Source: Couchioplanes caeruleus
Lineage (GTDB): Bacteria; Actinomycetota; Actinomycetes; Mycobacteriales; Micromonosporaceae
Length of the DNA stretch: 64,000 nt
NCBI RefSeq assembly: GCF_003751945.1
Contig: NZ_RJKL01000001.1
Coordinates: forward strand, 3,658,001 to 3,722,000
Direction of reading: 5' to 3'
This document shows, piece after piece, positions 7,729 through 15,544 of the stretch. Positions within the stretch are counted from its first letter, which is position 1. Each line of letters starts with the position of its first letter. Below the pieces are notes generated by a model that saw only the letters and a program-made list of their open reading frames with translations, searched no databases and was not told where the DNA came from. Position numbers and translations under genes: made by a program.

Positions 7729-8706
7729 ATGAAGGTCTGCGTGGTCGGAGCCGGCGCTGTCGGTGGTTGGATCGGTGCCCGGTTGTCGGCGTCGGGTGCG
7801 GCCGAGGTCAGCGCCGTCGCGCGGGGCGCGACGCTACGGTCCCTGCAGACGACGGGCTGGCGGTTGCAGACCGCAGACGGCCTGGTCTGTTCGCCGGCGC
7901 GGGCCGCTGCCGACGCCGCCGAGCTGGGTGAACAGGATCTGGTCATCGTCGCGGTCAAGGCGCCCGCGCTGGCGAGCGTGGCGGGACTGCTGCCGCCGCT
8001 GCTGGGCCCCGCCACCGTGGTGCTGCCGTTCATGAACGGAGTGCCCTGGTGGTTCGGCCACGGCACCAAGATCGGCCAGGAGCCGCTCCGCAGCGTCGAC
8101 CCGGACGGCGTCGTTGCGGCGGCCGTCGCCGTCGACCGGGTGCTCGGCGGCGTGGTCCACGCGAGCTGCGCGGTGCCGGAGCCGGGGCTGGTCCGGCACG
8201 TCATGGGCAACGGGCTGATCGTCGGCGAGCCGGCGGGCGGAGCCTCGGCGCGGGCCGACGAGGTGGGCGCCCTCCTGGCCGCGGCCGGGTTCGACGCCGT
8301 CGTCTCGACGGACGTGCGCTACGACATCTGGTACAAGCTGTGGGGAAACATGACGATGAACCCGATCTCCGCGCTCACCGGCGCCACCGCGGACCAGGTG
8401 CTCGACGATCCGCTGGTGCGCGAGTTCTGCTCCGCGGCGATGCGCGAGGCCGCCGCGATCGGGCAGGAGCTGGGCTGCGACATCACCGAGACGCCCGAGG
8501 ACCGGCATCGGGTGACCGCCAGGCTGGGCGCGTTCAAGACCTCCATGCTGCAGGACGTCGAGGCCGGCCGGCCCGTGGAACTCGACGCTCTGGTGGGCGC
8601 GGTCCGCGAGATCGGCGGGCGCCTCGGCATGCCCACGCCGAGCATCGACGCGCTGCTCGGCCTGAGCCGGCTCGCGGCCCGGGTCCAGGGCCTCTATCCC
8701 GCTTGA
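7729..8706 (+). CDS. 2-dehydropantoate 2-reductase family protein
   Basis: A 325-aa cytoplasmic NADPH-dependent reductase of the ApbA/PanE family, which converts ketopantoate to pantoate in coenzyme A synthesis. The Rossmann motif GAGAVGGWIG sits at residues 7-16, followed by the substrate-side motifs MNGV and a conserved Lys in the WYKLWGNMTMNPISALT segment. The C-terminal helical domain carries the ETPEDRHRV and SMLQDVEAGRPVELDAL stretches typical of the family. GAGGAG stands 8 bases before the ATG. Actinobacteria often carry several paralogues, so this copy may act on another 2-oxo acid; no pan genes are adjacent. Confidence 0.85.
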   Translation: MKVCVVGAGAVGGWIGARLSASGAAEVSAVARGATLRSLQTTGWRLQTADGLVCSPARAAADAAELGEQDLVIVAVKAPALASVAGLLPPLLGPATVVLPFMNGVPWWFGHGTKIGQEPLRSVDPDGVVAAAVAVDRVLGGVVHASCAVPEPGLVRHVMGNGLIVGEPAGGASARADEVGALLAAAGFDAVVSTDVRYDIWYKLWGNMTMNPISALTGATADQVLDDPLVREFCSAAMREAAAIGQELGCDITETPEDRHRVTARLGAFKTSMLQDVEAGRPVELDALVGAVREIGGRLGMPTPSIDALLGLSRLAARVQGLYPA

Positions 8707-8751
8707 GGCGACCGGCAGACCGGCCAGGGCCGGGTGCACTACATTCCGGCC

Positions 8752-9129
8752 ATGATCGAAAACATGAGCTGGCTGGCGAAGCTCGTCGCCGTGCTCATCG
8801 TGGGCATTCCCGCGCTGACCGGCGTGGGCTTGCTCGTCGCGGGGGCGCGGCGGTGGAGCCGGCTACGCGCGCTCGCCAGCTCCGGTCATCGGGCGGTCGC
8901 CCAGGTTGTCGACAATCAGATGGAGTCGTGGTCCGACGGACGCACGTCCTACCGGCCGGTCGTCACCTTCCGCACCGACATGGGGCAGGATCGCCGGACA
9001 TCGATGACCCGGGATCCCCGTTCGAGGACCTGGACCAGGGCTACTGACCAGCGAGGGCACTCCCGGGGACCCAGGAACGCTCCGCCGCGCGACGGTCAGC
9101 GCCGGCGCACCTGGGAAGCGGGCAGGTAG
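8752..9129 (+). CDS. small membrane protein, DUF3592-like, possibly frameshifted
   Basis: The product has one N-terminal transmembrane helix (about residues 5-28), then HRAVAQVVDNQMESWSDGR and YRPVVTFRT, which resemble the beta-rich extracytoplasmic part of DUF3592 proteins. After the T-D-M-G-Q at about residue 80 the sequence turns Arg-rich and no longer looks like the family, so a frameshift near 8990 or a truncated protein is likely. Start alternatives are ATG 8752 or 8764; no clear RBS. The tail runs into the convergent HAD-like gene by 34 bases. Confidence 0.45.
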   Translation: MIENMSWLAKLVAVLIVGIPALTGVGLLVAGARRWSRLRALASSGHRAVAQVVDNQMESWSDGRTSYRPVVTFRTDMGQDRRTSMTRDPRSRTWTRATDQRGHSRGPRNAPPRDGQRRRTWEAGR

Positions 9130-9704
9130 AACGGCCGTCCCGGCCTGCCAACCTGGTAGGTGCGCAGCCCGACCTGCGCGGCGGCACTCAGCTCGGCGGC
9201 TACTTCACCCTGGTAGTAGGGCACGCATGGGGCCGACTCGGTCAGGGCACGCTCGAACAGCACCGGGGCCGGCTTGCGCTCGGCGTCCGTCCGGGGCAGG
9301 ACGATGCGACCCTCGAAGTACGACCAGACGAAGGGGCGGGGCTCGACCCACCGGTCGGCGATGTACTGCTTCATCGTCGCCAGTTTCTCCTCCTGGGTGG
9401 CGCCCCAGGTCTCCGGGATGTTGATGATCAGGCCCAGGTCGACACCGCGGGAGCGCAGGTCACGCAGGTAGGACAGGGCGCCCGGCTCGTACCGCACGTT
9501 CGACCAGTCCGAGGTGTCGATCAGTACGTTGCCGAGGTCGAAGTAGACCACCGGGCGGTCACACACCGCCGGGGCGGCGGCGTCGGGGACGGCGGCGACC
9601 GGGGCAGCGGCCGGGGCAGCGACGGCCGGAGCAGCGGCCGGGATGGTCAGCGCGGATGCCGCCAGAACCGCGGGCAGCATGAGACGCGCAAGCATGCGGA
9701 ACAC
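9096..9704 (-). CDS. secreted HAD-superfamily-like protein
   Basis: A 202-aa protein with a signal peptide: short basic start, hydrophobic core LARLMLPAVLAASALTI and Ala-rich cleavage region, then a Pro/Ala spacer. The mature part starts with PVVYFDLGNVLIDTS, the HAD motif I of the FDLGNVL type (D nucleophile, the usual second Asp replaced by Gly), and continues with a LRDLRSRGVDLGLIIN motif-II region. Lys and Asp for motifs III/IV are not obvious, so activity is uncertain. I chose the GTG at 9704 since GGAGG lies 6 bases upstream. Export of a HAD protein is unusual; most are cytoplasmic. Confidence 0.65.
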   Translation of the reverse strand: MFRMLARLMLPAVLAASALTIPAAAPAVAAPAAAPVAAVPDAAAPAVCDRPVVYFDLGNVLIDTSDWSNVRYEPGALSYLRDLRSRGVDLGLIINIPETWGATQEEKLATMKQYIADRWVEPRPFVWSYFEGRIVLPRTDAERKPAPVLFERALTESAPCVPYYQGEVAAELSAAAQVGLRTYQVGRPGRPFYLPASQVRRR

Positions 9705-9735
9705 GAGGAGCCTCCATAGCGGACACGCGCTCGAC

Positions 9736-9758
9736 CCTTGTTTCATTCGAGAACAAGG
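9736..9758. promoter_or_regulatory. inverted repeat CCTTGTT-9-AACAAGG upstream of the secreted HAD gene
   Basis: Two perfect 7-bp arms (9736-9742 and 9752-9758) separated by 9 bases lie 32 bases upstream of the GTG of the secreted HAD-like gene. The position fits an operator in the promoter or 5' leader. A second 11-bp palindrome, GCATTAAATGC, lies at 9796-9806. Confidence 0.45.
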
Positions 9759-9909
9759 TCGAGTTCAGAAGAATCGTCGGCGATAGGCGCCTCACGCATT
9801 AAATGCATGGTCATCCTATGGTGACTCAGCGTTGCCTCAGGCCCGGCGTTTCCGTTAGTGACGCTCAGCACTCCCACGTCGAATGCCCCGTTCTCCCCCG
9901 CCACGGCGA

Positions 9910-9937
9910 GCGGCCTGCCGACAGGTCGGCAGGCCGC
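9910..9937 (-). terminator. 12-bp hairpin after the peptide gene
   Basis: GCGGCCTGCCGA, loop CAGG and TCGGCAGGCCGC form a perfect 12-bp stem 15 bases beyond the stop codon of the 58-aa peptide gene on the minus strand. It probably ends the LuxR/peptide operon. Confidence 0.7.
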
Positions 9938-9951
9938 AGGCACTCATCCGC

Positions 9952-10128
9952 CTAGGTGCAGCTCACGCAGCTCCCGTTGGGGTCGCTCGGCGGCGTCGTG
10001 GGCGCCACCACCGCGGTGGCGGGCGGCGCGGTGCCGGCCGGCTGCGCATGGACGAGGACGCCCAGGCCCACCGCGAGGCAGGCAGCGACGAGCGCCGCGA
10101 CGAGTGATGCTGAGAACCTCGATGACAT
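9952..10128 (-). CDS. 58-aa secreted peptide with C-terminal CxxC, paired with a LuxR-type regulator
   Basis: This short gene starts with an ATG at 10128, preceded by GGGGAG, 18 bases after the stop of the LuxR-type gene, and ends at TAG 9952-9954 just before a strong hairpin. The product starts MSSRFSASLVAALVAACLAV, continues hydrophobic to about residue 28 (likely cleavage after VHA), then has a Pro/Thr/Ala linker and ends DPNGSCVSCT. It looks like a signal-peptide-bearing precursor whose mature end is a small Cys-x-x-Cys tail. RBS, operon spacing and terminator all support expression. I know of no named family. A signalling peptide sensed directly or indirectly by the adjacent regulators, or a small metal/redox peptide, are both possible. 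Confidence 0.75.
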   Translation of the reverse strand: MSSRFSASLVAALVAACLAVGLGVLVHAQPAGTAPPATAVVAPTTPPSDPNGSCVSCT

Positions 10129-10146
10129 TGCAAACTCCCCGTGTGG

Positions 10147-11259
10147 TCAATCGGTCTGGTGCGAGGACTCGCCGGCGGAGCCGGCGAGCGAGGGTGGAGC
10201 GGCGACCCGCAGCGCCCCCAGCGCGAGGCCGAGCTGGAACCGGTTCTCCACACCAAGCCGGTCCATCAGATTCCGCATGATGCCGGTGACGGACCGGGCG
10301 CTGATGCGCAGCCGCTCGGCGGAGCTCTGGTCGGTGTGGCCGGCGGCGAGCAAGGTGATCAGGTTGCGTTCCCGCGGCGAGAGCACGATCGGGGCGACGG
10401 AGAGCCGCTCCGGCGGCACCGACGCGTCCCAGTGCCGTTCGAAGAGCCGGATGAGTGCTCGCAGCACACCCGGCCTCTCGACCTCGAGGTAACCCTGGTC
10501 GAGGTCGTTCGGATCGGCGGGGAAGTAGGCGAACCGCCGGTCCACCAGCATGAGCCGCAACGGGACGTTCGGCGTCTCCCGCCGCTGGTAGGTGGTGCCG
10601 TTGATGAGGTGGCCGCTGACGTCGAGCGGGTCGCCGTCCGCGGGCGGAAGGGCAAGCAGCCGCATCCGCACGCCGCGCTCGTACAGCGCGATGTCCTGCG
10701 GGGCGGCGACCCGGGCGGCCTCGGCGTCGATCGCCTGATCGTTGCTCATCGTCCAGAAGTCGCGGATGTCGGTGGCGACATGCTCGGCGATGCGGTCGCG
10801 GGTGGCCTGGCGGCTGAGATAGCGCATCCCGTCCGTGACGCTTCCGCGCAGGCCGGGCACGGTGTCCAGCGGCAGCGCCGCGCCGACGCCGGAGCTACGC
10901 AGCGCGCGAACGACCTGGTGGTGGGATTGGGACTTCGCGTGGCCGTCCACGAGCCGCATCCGGCGCGACCGCAGCATGGCGACCACCGCCGCCGGCCGGC
11001 GGGCCGTCCAGATGCGCGTCGTGGTGCGACTGTCGTCAGTGGAGACGGCCGCGCCGCCCTCCCGCAGCTCCGCCAGCGCCTCCGCGGTGCGGCGGCTGGA
11101 CAGCCCCAGCTCGGTGGCGATGGTGCGCTCGGTGCGGGGACCGAAGGTCACGAGGGTACGGAAGACGAAATCGGCGTCGCTGGACATGCCCCAGCGGACC
11201 AGGGAAGGTATGGCGGCGCCGAACGGGATCGGAGTGCTCGTCACTCCATCGATTCTCAT
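10147..11259 (-). CDS. LuxR-type regulator with N-terminal winged-helix domain
   Basis: A 370-aa regulator. Residues about 25-90 form a winged helix of the TrmB/MarR type (VFRTLVTFGPRTERTIATELGLSSRRTAEAL). The middle (100-270) is a ligand- or partner-sensing region without a recognisable receiver domain. The C-terminal 65 residues are a GerE/LuxR helix-turn-helix (LSPRERNLITLLAAGHTD...SAERLRISARSVTGIMRNLMDRLGV). It lies 9 bases after the GerE-only gene and 18 bases before the secreted-peptide gene, so the three form an operon. Without a phospho-acceptor domain, control by a small molecule, peptide or protein seems likely. The ATG at 11259 has no ideal RBS; later starts are possible. Confidence 0.8.
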   Translation of the reverse strand: MRIDGVTSTPIPFGAAIPSLVRWGMSSDADFVFRTLVTFGPRTERTIATELGLSSRRTAEALAELREGGAAVSTDDSRTTTRIWTARRPAAVVAMLRSRRMRLVDGHAKSQSHHQVVRALRSSGVGAALPLDTVPGLRGSVTDGMRYLSRQATRDRIAEHVATDIRDFWTMSNDQAIDAEAARVAAPQDIALYERGVRMRLLALPPADGDPLDVSGHLINGTTYQRRETPNVPLRLMLVDRRFAYFPADPNDLDQGYLEVERPGVLRALIRLFERHWDASVPPERLSVAPIVLSPRERNLITLLAAGHTDQSSAERLRISARSVTGIMRNLMDRLGVENRFQLGLALGALRVAAPPSLAGSAGESSHQTD

Positions 11260-11267
11260 CTACGGCG

Positions 11268-11546
11268 TCAACCGTCGCCTCCGACGGACGGTCCGGGAAT
11301 GTTGACCTTGCGGAGGAAGCCGAGGGCGAGGCCCAACTGGAAGCGGTTGTCAACACCGAGACGGTCCATGAGGGAGCGCAAGATGTTGGAGACCGACCGC
11401 GCGCTGATGCCGAGTTGCTCCGCCGCGGAAACGTCGGTGTGACCCTGGGCGAGCAGGGACACCAGCTCACGCTCACGATCGGACAAGGTGATCTTCGGCA
11501 ACGCTCGGGCTCCATTCGGGTGGTCGATCGACGCGCATGCAACCAC
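11268..11546 (-). CDS. stand-alone LuxR/GerE helix-turn-helix protein
   Basis: The product is essentially one GerE domain (ALPKITLSDRERELVSLLAQ...ISARSVSNILRSLMDRLGVDNRFQLGLALGFLRK). It closely matches the C-terminus of the LuxR-type regulator directly downstream, so it arose by partial duplication. The start is uncertain: GTG 11546 (91 aa product) or TTG 11501 with GGAG upstream (77 aa); no N-terminal sensing domain can be found further upstream. It could compete for the same DNA sites as its neighbour or be the 3' remnant of a second full-length regulator. Confidence 0.55.
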   Translation of the reverse strand: MVACASIDHPNGARALPKITLSDRERELVSLLAQGHTDVSAAEQLGISARSVSNILRSLMDRLGVDNRFQLGLALGFLRKVNIPGPSVGGDG

Positions 11547-11878
11547 AGCCGTCCACCACGGTCCACACCTGCCGGCTTTGCCGCTTTTGGTTGCGCAAAA
11601 GCGCACCCGGCCGCTTCCGGATCCCGCAAAATCCCGCCCTCGTGTACCGCGTTCGTTGACCTGTCCGGGCAGAGTCCGCAATCTGGCATAGCACGAAGAC
11701 GGGCTCGGGGTTTGCCCGTCGTCGCGCCTTTCGGGCCCCGTGCCCCGCCGCCACGGGCGCGGGGTGCCGACGCGCTGCAGGGCCGGCTCCGACGTTCAGA
11801 CGGGGGACGTCGGAACCGGTCCGCCCGGTTTGCCGATTCCTGCGCATGATCATGGCGGTACCGTGCGTAATGGTATAG

Positions 11879-12697
11879 ATGAAGAGGTTTTCCGCGCTTT
11901 TCGCCGCCCTGATCATCCTGTTGAGCGGCGATCTGCCCGCTTCGGCCGCGCCCACGGCACCCGCCTCCCCGGCCGCGTCGACGCCGCCGTACCACGTGGT
12001 CCGGCCCGGTGAGACGATCAAGGAGATCGCCGCGGTGTACGGCATCAGACCGGCTCAGCTCCGCGCCTGGAACGGCATCCGGAAGCCCCACCAGCCGAGC
12101 GTGGACGGCGTCCTGCACGTGGGGAAGCCGCCCCTACCGCTCACCGGCTGGCGGTCCTGGATCGAGCGGGTCACGCCGGCCGCGGTCAACTGGGATCCCC
12201 GAAAGAAGTGCCCGGTGCTCCCCGCCAACCTCCGCAAGGTCTGGGTCACGTACATCGACTTCTACGGCATCGCCCGCGCCGGCAGCATCGTGGTCCACAA
12301 GACGATCGCCAAGCGGATCCAGCGGGCGTTCCTGTCGCTCTACCGGATGCGCTTCCGGATCATGGGCATGAGCCCGATGTCCATCAACGCGCCGTGGATC
12401 ACCGACATGGCGACGGTGACCTCCGGATACACGTGCCGCCGGGTGGCCGGGACCAAGACGCTGTCCCAGCACGCGTACGGCCTGGCGATCGACGTCAACC
12501 CGGTGCAGAACCCGATGATCCGCGGCTCCTACATCGACCCGCGCTCGGGGGCCGATTTCCTGGCCCGGTACGCGTACCGGCGAGGGATGATGCACGCCGC
12601 GGGCGCGGTCCGGGCCTTCACCGCCAACGGCCTGCCCTGGGGCGGTCGCTGGCGCACGCTCAAGGACTATATGCACTTCAGCACCACCGACCGCTGA
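11879..12697 (+). CDS. secreted LysM-M15 family D,D-/L,D-peptidase
   Basis: A 272-aa exported peptidoglycan hydrolase. A signal peptide (KRFSALFAALIILLSGDLPASA, residues 2-23) is followed by a LysM cell-wall-binding domain (about 38-82: YHVVRPGETIKEIAAVYGI) and a C-terminal M15C/VanY-like peptidase domain. Zinc and catalytic positions are visible as SQHAYGLAIDVN (His and Asp) and YMHF near the C-terminus. It would cut peptide stems of peptidoglycan outside the cell. It stands alone, divergent from the LuxR operon. Confidence 0.85.
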   Translation: MKRFSALFAALIILLSGDLPASAAPTAPASPAASTPPYHVVRPGETIKEIAAVYGIRPAQLRAWNGIRKPHQPSVDGVLHVGKPPLPLTGWRSWIERVTPAAVNWDPRKKCPVLPANLRKVWVTYIDFYGIARAGSIVVHKTIAKRIQRAFLSLYRMRFRIMGMSPMSINAPWITDMATVTSGYTCRRVAGTKTLSQHAYGLAIDVNPVQNPMIRGSYIDPRSGADFLARYAYRRGMMHAAGAVRAFTANGLPWGGRWRTLKDYMHFSTTDR

Positions 12698-13093
12698 CCA
12701 CCTGGGCATTTGGAGATCATCTTCCCCTCTGGGCCGTCGCTGGGCCGTCGGCAACATCCGGGCCGTTGAACAGCGTGTCCAGTGCGGTTCGAGCGCGCCC
12801 GATGCCCGCTTGCTGTCCGGGTTTTCACGGGCGTACGTGAAGGGGCCTGTTCGTCTGCGCCTGTTCTTGGCGTCGGCGGTGGCGGCCGCCGACCGAAGAA
12901 TGTGATCGTGGCGAGGAAGAGGGAACGCTATCGGCCGCGGCACGACGTCGGACGCCGGGCCGCCCTACTCGCCCTCTCCGTAGGCCCGGCGCAGGGCACG
13001 GCACGCGCTCGTGCCGATGTGCGTGCGTCCCTGCCGCATGACGAGGACGAAAGTCGGTGGTGGGTTACCGTCGCGTTCTGATAGCTGTGGGCG
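12698..13093. other. intergenic region without a recognisable gene
   Basis: About 400 bases between the LysM/M15 peptidase and the nucleotidyltransferase. Open frames here have Arg-rich, unconserved translations and no RBS. A short direct repeat, GGGCCGTCG, occurs twice near 12735-12755. I see no RNA gene or strong hairpin. Confidence 0.5.
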
Positions 13094-13807
13094 GTGGACA
13101 TCCTCGATGAAGTCCTCGCCCGCGCGGCCGCGGATCCCGTCGTCCGCGGCGTGATCCTGACCGGTTCGCGGGCGCGGGGTACGGAGACCGCCCGATCCGA
13201 CTACGACGTGACAATCGCGGTGGCGGAGCAGCCGCAGCCGTGGCGGCACAGCACCCGTACCGACGCGCTGGACGAGGTGGTCTGCACCGTTGAGGCTCTG
13301 ACCGACACATCCGTGCATTGGCAACGGTATTTCTATCGGGATGCGAAGGTCCTGCTGGACCGCCTGAACGGAGGCATCGCCGAGCTGATCGATCGGCAAG
13401 CAACGCTGTCGGCCGAGGAAGCGGCCCTTCACGCACGCACCAGCTTGGACGCCTACGTCAACCAGCTCTACCGCTGTGCCAAGAGCCGTCGGGACGGCTT
13501 CGCCGAGGCCGCGCTGCTCGACGAGGCGGAGAGCCTGCCCTGGCTCCTGGAGACGGTGTTCGCCTTGCACGGGAGGCTTCGTCCGTACAACAAATACCTG
13601 CGCTGGGAGCTGGAGAGCTTCCCGCTTCCCGGTGACTGGAACACAGCGCTCATGCCGGATCGCGTCCGGACCGCATCGCTGCGCCTCTTCCCGGCGGTTG
13701 AGACCTTGGCGCGGTGCCATGGTCACGCCGAGGTACTCGAAGGTTGGGGAAGCGATATCGAACTCATCCATGCCTTCGCCGAGGCTGCCGGGGCTGACCG
13801 CTGCTGA
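13094..13807 (+). CDS. nucleotidyltransferase-fold protein
   Basis: A 237-aa cytoplasmic protein. The N-terminal nucleotidyltransferase motif GSRARGTETARSDYDV (residues about 24-39) has the G-S and D-x-D metal-binding residues of Pol beta-type transferases. The C-terminal part is helical and contains a Lys/Arg-rich segment (YRCAKSRRDG, RPYNKYLRWELE), like stand-alone aminoglycoside-nucleotidyltransferase or MNT-like proteins. Substrate unknown; there is no HEPN partner next to it, so a toxin-antitoxin role is not supported. GTG start with a weak RBS. Confidence 0.75.
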   Translation: MDILDEVLARAAADPVVRGVILTGSRARGTETARSDYDVTIAVAEQPQPWRHSTRTDALDEVVCTVEALTDTSVHWQRYFYRDAKVLLDRLNGGIAELIDRQATLSAEEAALHARTSLDAYVNQLYRCAKSRRDGFAEAALLDEAESLPWLLETVFALHGRLRPYNKYLRWELESFPLPGDWNTALMPDRVRTASLRLFPAVETLARCHGHAEVLEGWGSDIELIHAFAEAAGADRC

Positions 13808-13877
13808 CACCCGGCCAACGGGTGCAGGCGCACGAATCTGCCGCCGATAGGGCGCGCAGACGAGCATCCGCGGCCGA

Positions 13878-14030
13878 TCAGTGGTGCCAGGGAAGTCGCA
13901 CGGCTTGCTGTGGGATACCCACCGTGAGGAGTTGATCCGGTAGGTGCGCTGGCCCGAGGGGACAGATGACATCGGTGGTGTCGGTCAGCTCGTCCAGGCT
14001 CCACCACCGATGTCCGGCATGGTGTGTGCG
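13878..14030 (-). pseudogene. 3' remnant of a NUDIX hydrolase gene
   Basis: On the minus strand one frame encodes HRWWSLDELTDTTDVICPLG followed by LPDQLLTVG and ends VRLPWHH-stop. This is the typical C-terminal end of actinobacterial NUDIX hydrolases (R-W-W-x-x-x-E-L, then L-PWHH). The catalytic NUDIX box is missing and no start codon exists upstream, so only the tail survives. Confidence 0.6.
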
Positions 14031-14056
14031 CTCATGGGCTTAGCGCGCTCAACGTT

Positions 14057-14107
14057 CGCCAACTAGCGCGTTCAGTCACAGCCATGGGGCCAGCACGTTA
14101 GTTGGCG
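14057..14107. repeat. inverted repeat CGCCAACTA / TAGTTGGCG
   Basis: Two perfect 9-bp arms at 14057-14065 and 14099-14107 are separated by 33 bases. They lie in the intergenic stretch next to the NUDIX remnant, between two minus-strand genes. They may be remnants of a mobile element or a hairpin; no transposase frame is seen nearby. Confidence 0.35.
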
Positions 14108-14234
14108 GCTGCGGGGGCGGGTACGGCTTGTGACCGCGACTGTCACGGGACGAGCATCACGGCACCTTACGCGGGGGCAGGAAGAGACGGCTCGACTGCT
14201 TGTCGTCGAGTCCGGAGGTGGTGTTCTCGTCTGC

Positions 14235-14927
14235 CTATCGCTGGTCGTGCGTGATGGTGACGCAGCATCGGTCGGAGCCGGGGCTGAGCCGGGCGCACCG
14301 GCCCCGTGCGCCGTCAGCTTGCAGGAGGCCGTCGATCAAGTCGAGGTTCATGCCGCAGACCAGCTCGGTGTACTGCGCGGCGAGGCTGCGGAAGGGGCAG
14401 TTGGCCAGGAGGATTTCGCCGTCGATCGCGCGGGGTTCGTAGCCGTTGCGGGCCAGCACGGTGGTGACCAGGTCCGGGCGACCGTCGCCCGCGGCTTCAC
14501 CGGGGTGGTTGTCCAGGAGCCTGCGACCGGTCATGCATGCGGCGGACCGCAGTGCCCGGTCGACGGGTATCCCGTCGCGCGCGGCCACAGTGACGGCTTC
14601 GGCCAGGACCAGCCCCGCCAGGTCGTAGCGCCGCTCGGGCAGGGTGACGGAGATGTCGCGAGCGGAGCGTCGGTACAGCTTCGCCGGCCGGCCGGCACCG
14701 GGACCGCCGCGCCCGGGCGGGCGGCTGTACTCGACGTCGAGCAGCCCTTCGGAGACGAGTCGGTCGAGGTTGAATTTCGCGACGTGGTGTGCGACGCCGG
14801 TGGCAGCCGCCGCGCTCTCGCGGCTGACCGGCGCGTCCTGGGCGACGACGTAGCAGTACAGCTCCCTGCGGACGGGCTCACCGAGCGCCGCGATGCTGGC
14901 CACGTCGGCCGCGAAGTTCTCGGACAT
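14235..14927 (-). CDS. ArsR/SufR-like HTH regulator with C-terminal Cys motif
   Basis: A 230-aa DNA-binding regulator. Residues 10-75 form a winged helix (LGEPVRRELYCYVVAQDAPVSRE..., AHHVAKFNLDRLVSEGLLDV). The C-terminal half contains the Cys residues of a probable Fe-S or metal site: NCPFRSLA, ELVCGMNLDLIDGLL and GRCARLSPGSDRCCV, as in SufR-like repressors. It is transcribed away from the DoxX-folE-ferredoxin reductase genes, with an inverted repeat in between, so it probably represses or activates them in response to redox or metal status. Confidence 0.75.
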   Translation of the reverse strand: MSENFAADVASIAALGEPVRRELYCYVVAQDAPVSRESAAAATGVAHHVAKFNLDRLVSEGLLDVEYSRPPGRGGPGAGRPAKLYRRSARDISVTLPERRYDLAGLVLAEAVTVAARDGIPVDRALRSAACMTGRRLLDNHPGEAAGDGRPDLVTTVLARNGYEPRAIDGEILLANCPFRSLAAQYTELVCGMNLDLIDGLLQADGARGRCARLSPGSDRCCVTITHDQR

Positions 14928-14993
14928 CGGCGCCTCCTCGGGGTCGCGTCCTCACTCTATCGGACACGCAGGTTGACGAAAGAGGAGGCGAGC

Positions 14994-15021
14994 TCTAACG
15001 TCTATCGAAACTTCCGTTAGA
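14994..15021. promoter_or_regulatory. operator-like inverted repeat TCTAACG-14-CGTTAGA
   Basis: Perfect 7-bp arms at 14994-15000 and 15015-15021 lie between the HTH regulator and the DoxX-like gene, ending 11 bases before the ATG at 15033. The arrangement fits a binding site for the adjacent regulator. A related pair, TCTATCGGAC and TCTATCGAAA, lies nearby. Confidence 0.55.
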
Positions 15022-15032
15022 AGGAGCCCGTC

Positions 15033-15482
15033 ATGGCGAGCATCGCTGATCGAATCCGCCCCCTGCCCACGCCACTGTCCGGCCAGGTGAAGACCGACCC
15101 GGTGGTTCAAGCGTTCTGGCTGCTCCGCATCGGGTTCACCGTGGCGCCGATCCTGTTCGGCGTGGACAAGTTCGCGGGGCTGCTCACCGACTGGCAGCGC
15201 TATCTCGCCCCCGGTATCGACTCGCTGGTGCCCGGCACCGCCCACCAGGCGATGCTGGCGGTCGGAACGATCGAGATCGTCGCGGGCATCGCGGTGGCGG
15301 TCCTCCCACGCTTCGGTGGCTACCTCGTCGCCGCGTGGCTCGGGGGCATCATCGTCAACCTGCTGCTGCTGGGCGACTTCTACGACGTGGCACTGCGCGA
15401 CTTCGGCCTGCTGCTGGGTGCGCTCACCCTCGCGCGCCTCGCCGCCGTCGTGACGCTGCCTGGTACGCCACGCGGCCTGTGA
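15033..15482 (+). CDS. DoxX-like integral membrane protein
   Basis: A 149-aa protein with four predicted transmembrane segments (about residues 30-47, 70-95, 98-115, 120-142). The sequence FWLLRIGFTVAPILFGVDKF is typical of the DoxX-like family. GGAG precedes the ATG by 7 bases. It heads the operon with folE and a ferredoxin-reductase-type enzyme. Related arrangements are linked to thiol and oxidative stress; the precise activity is unknown. Confidence 0.7.
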   Translation: MASIADRIRPLPTPLSGQVKTDPVVQAFWLLRIGFTVAPILFGVDKFAGLLTDWQRYLAPGIDSLVPGTAHQAMLAVGTIEIVAGIAVAVLPRFGGYLVAAWLGGIIVNLLLLGDFYDVALRDFGLLLGALTLARLAAVVTLPGTPRGL

Positions 15483-15544
15483 GTAACCGCTGAAGGTGCT
15501 GCCGGACACGGTTCGTCAGCACTACCGTCCTCCAAGGAGCTTCC

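Noticed and set aside
12782..13081. 99-aa frame between the LysM/M15 peptidase and nucleotidyltransferase
   Set aside because: Arg-rich translation, no RBS and no family resemblance.
13094..13807. MNT/HEPN toxin-antitoxin pair
   Set aside because: The nucleotidyltransferase is larger than MNT antitoxins and no HEPN gene lies beside it.
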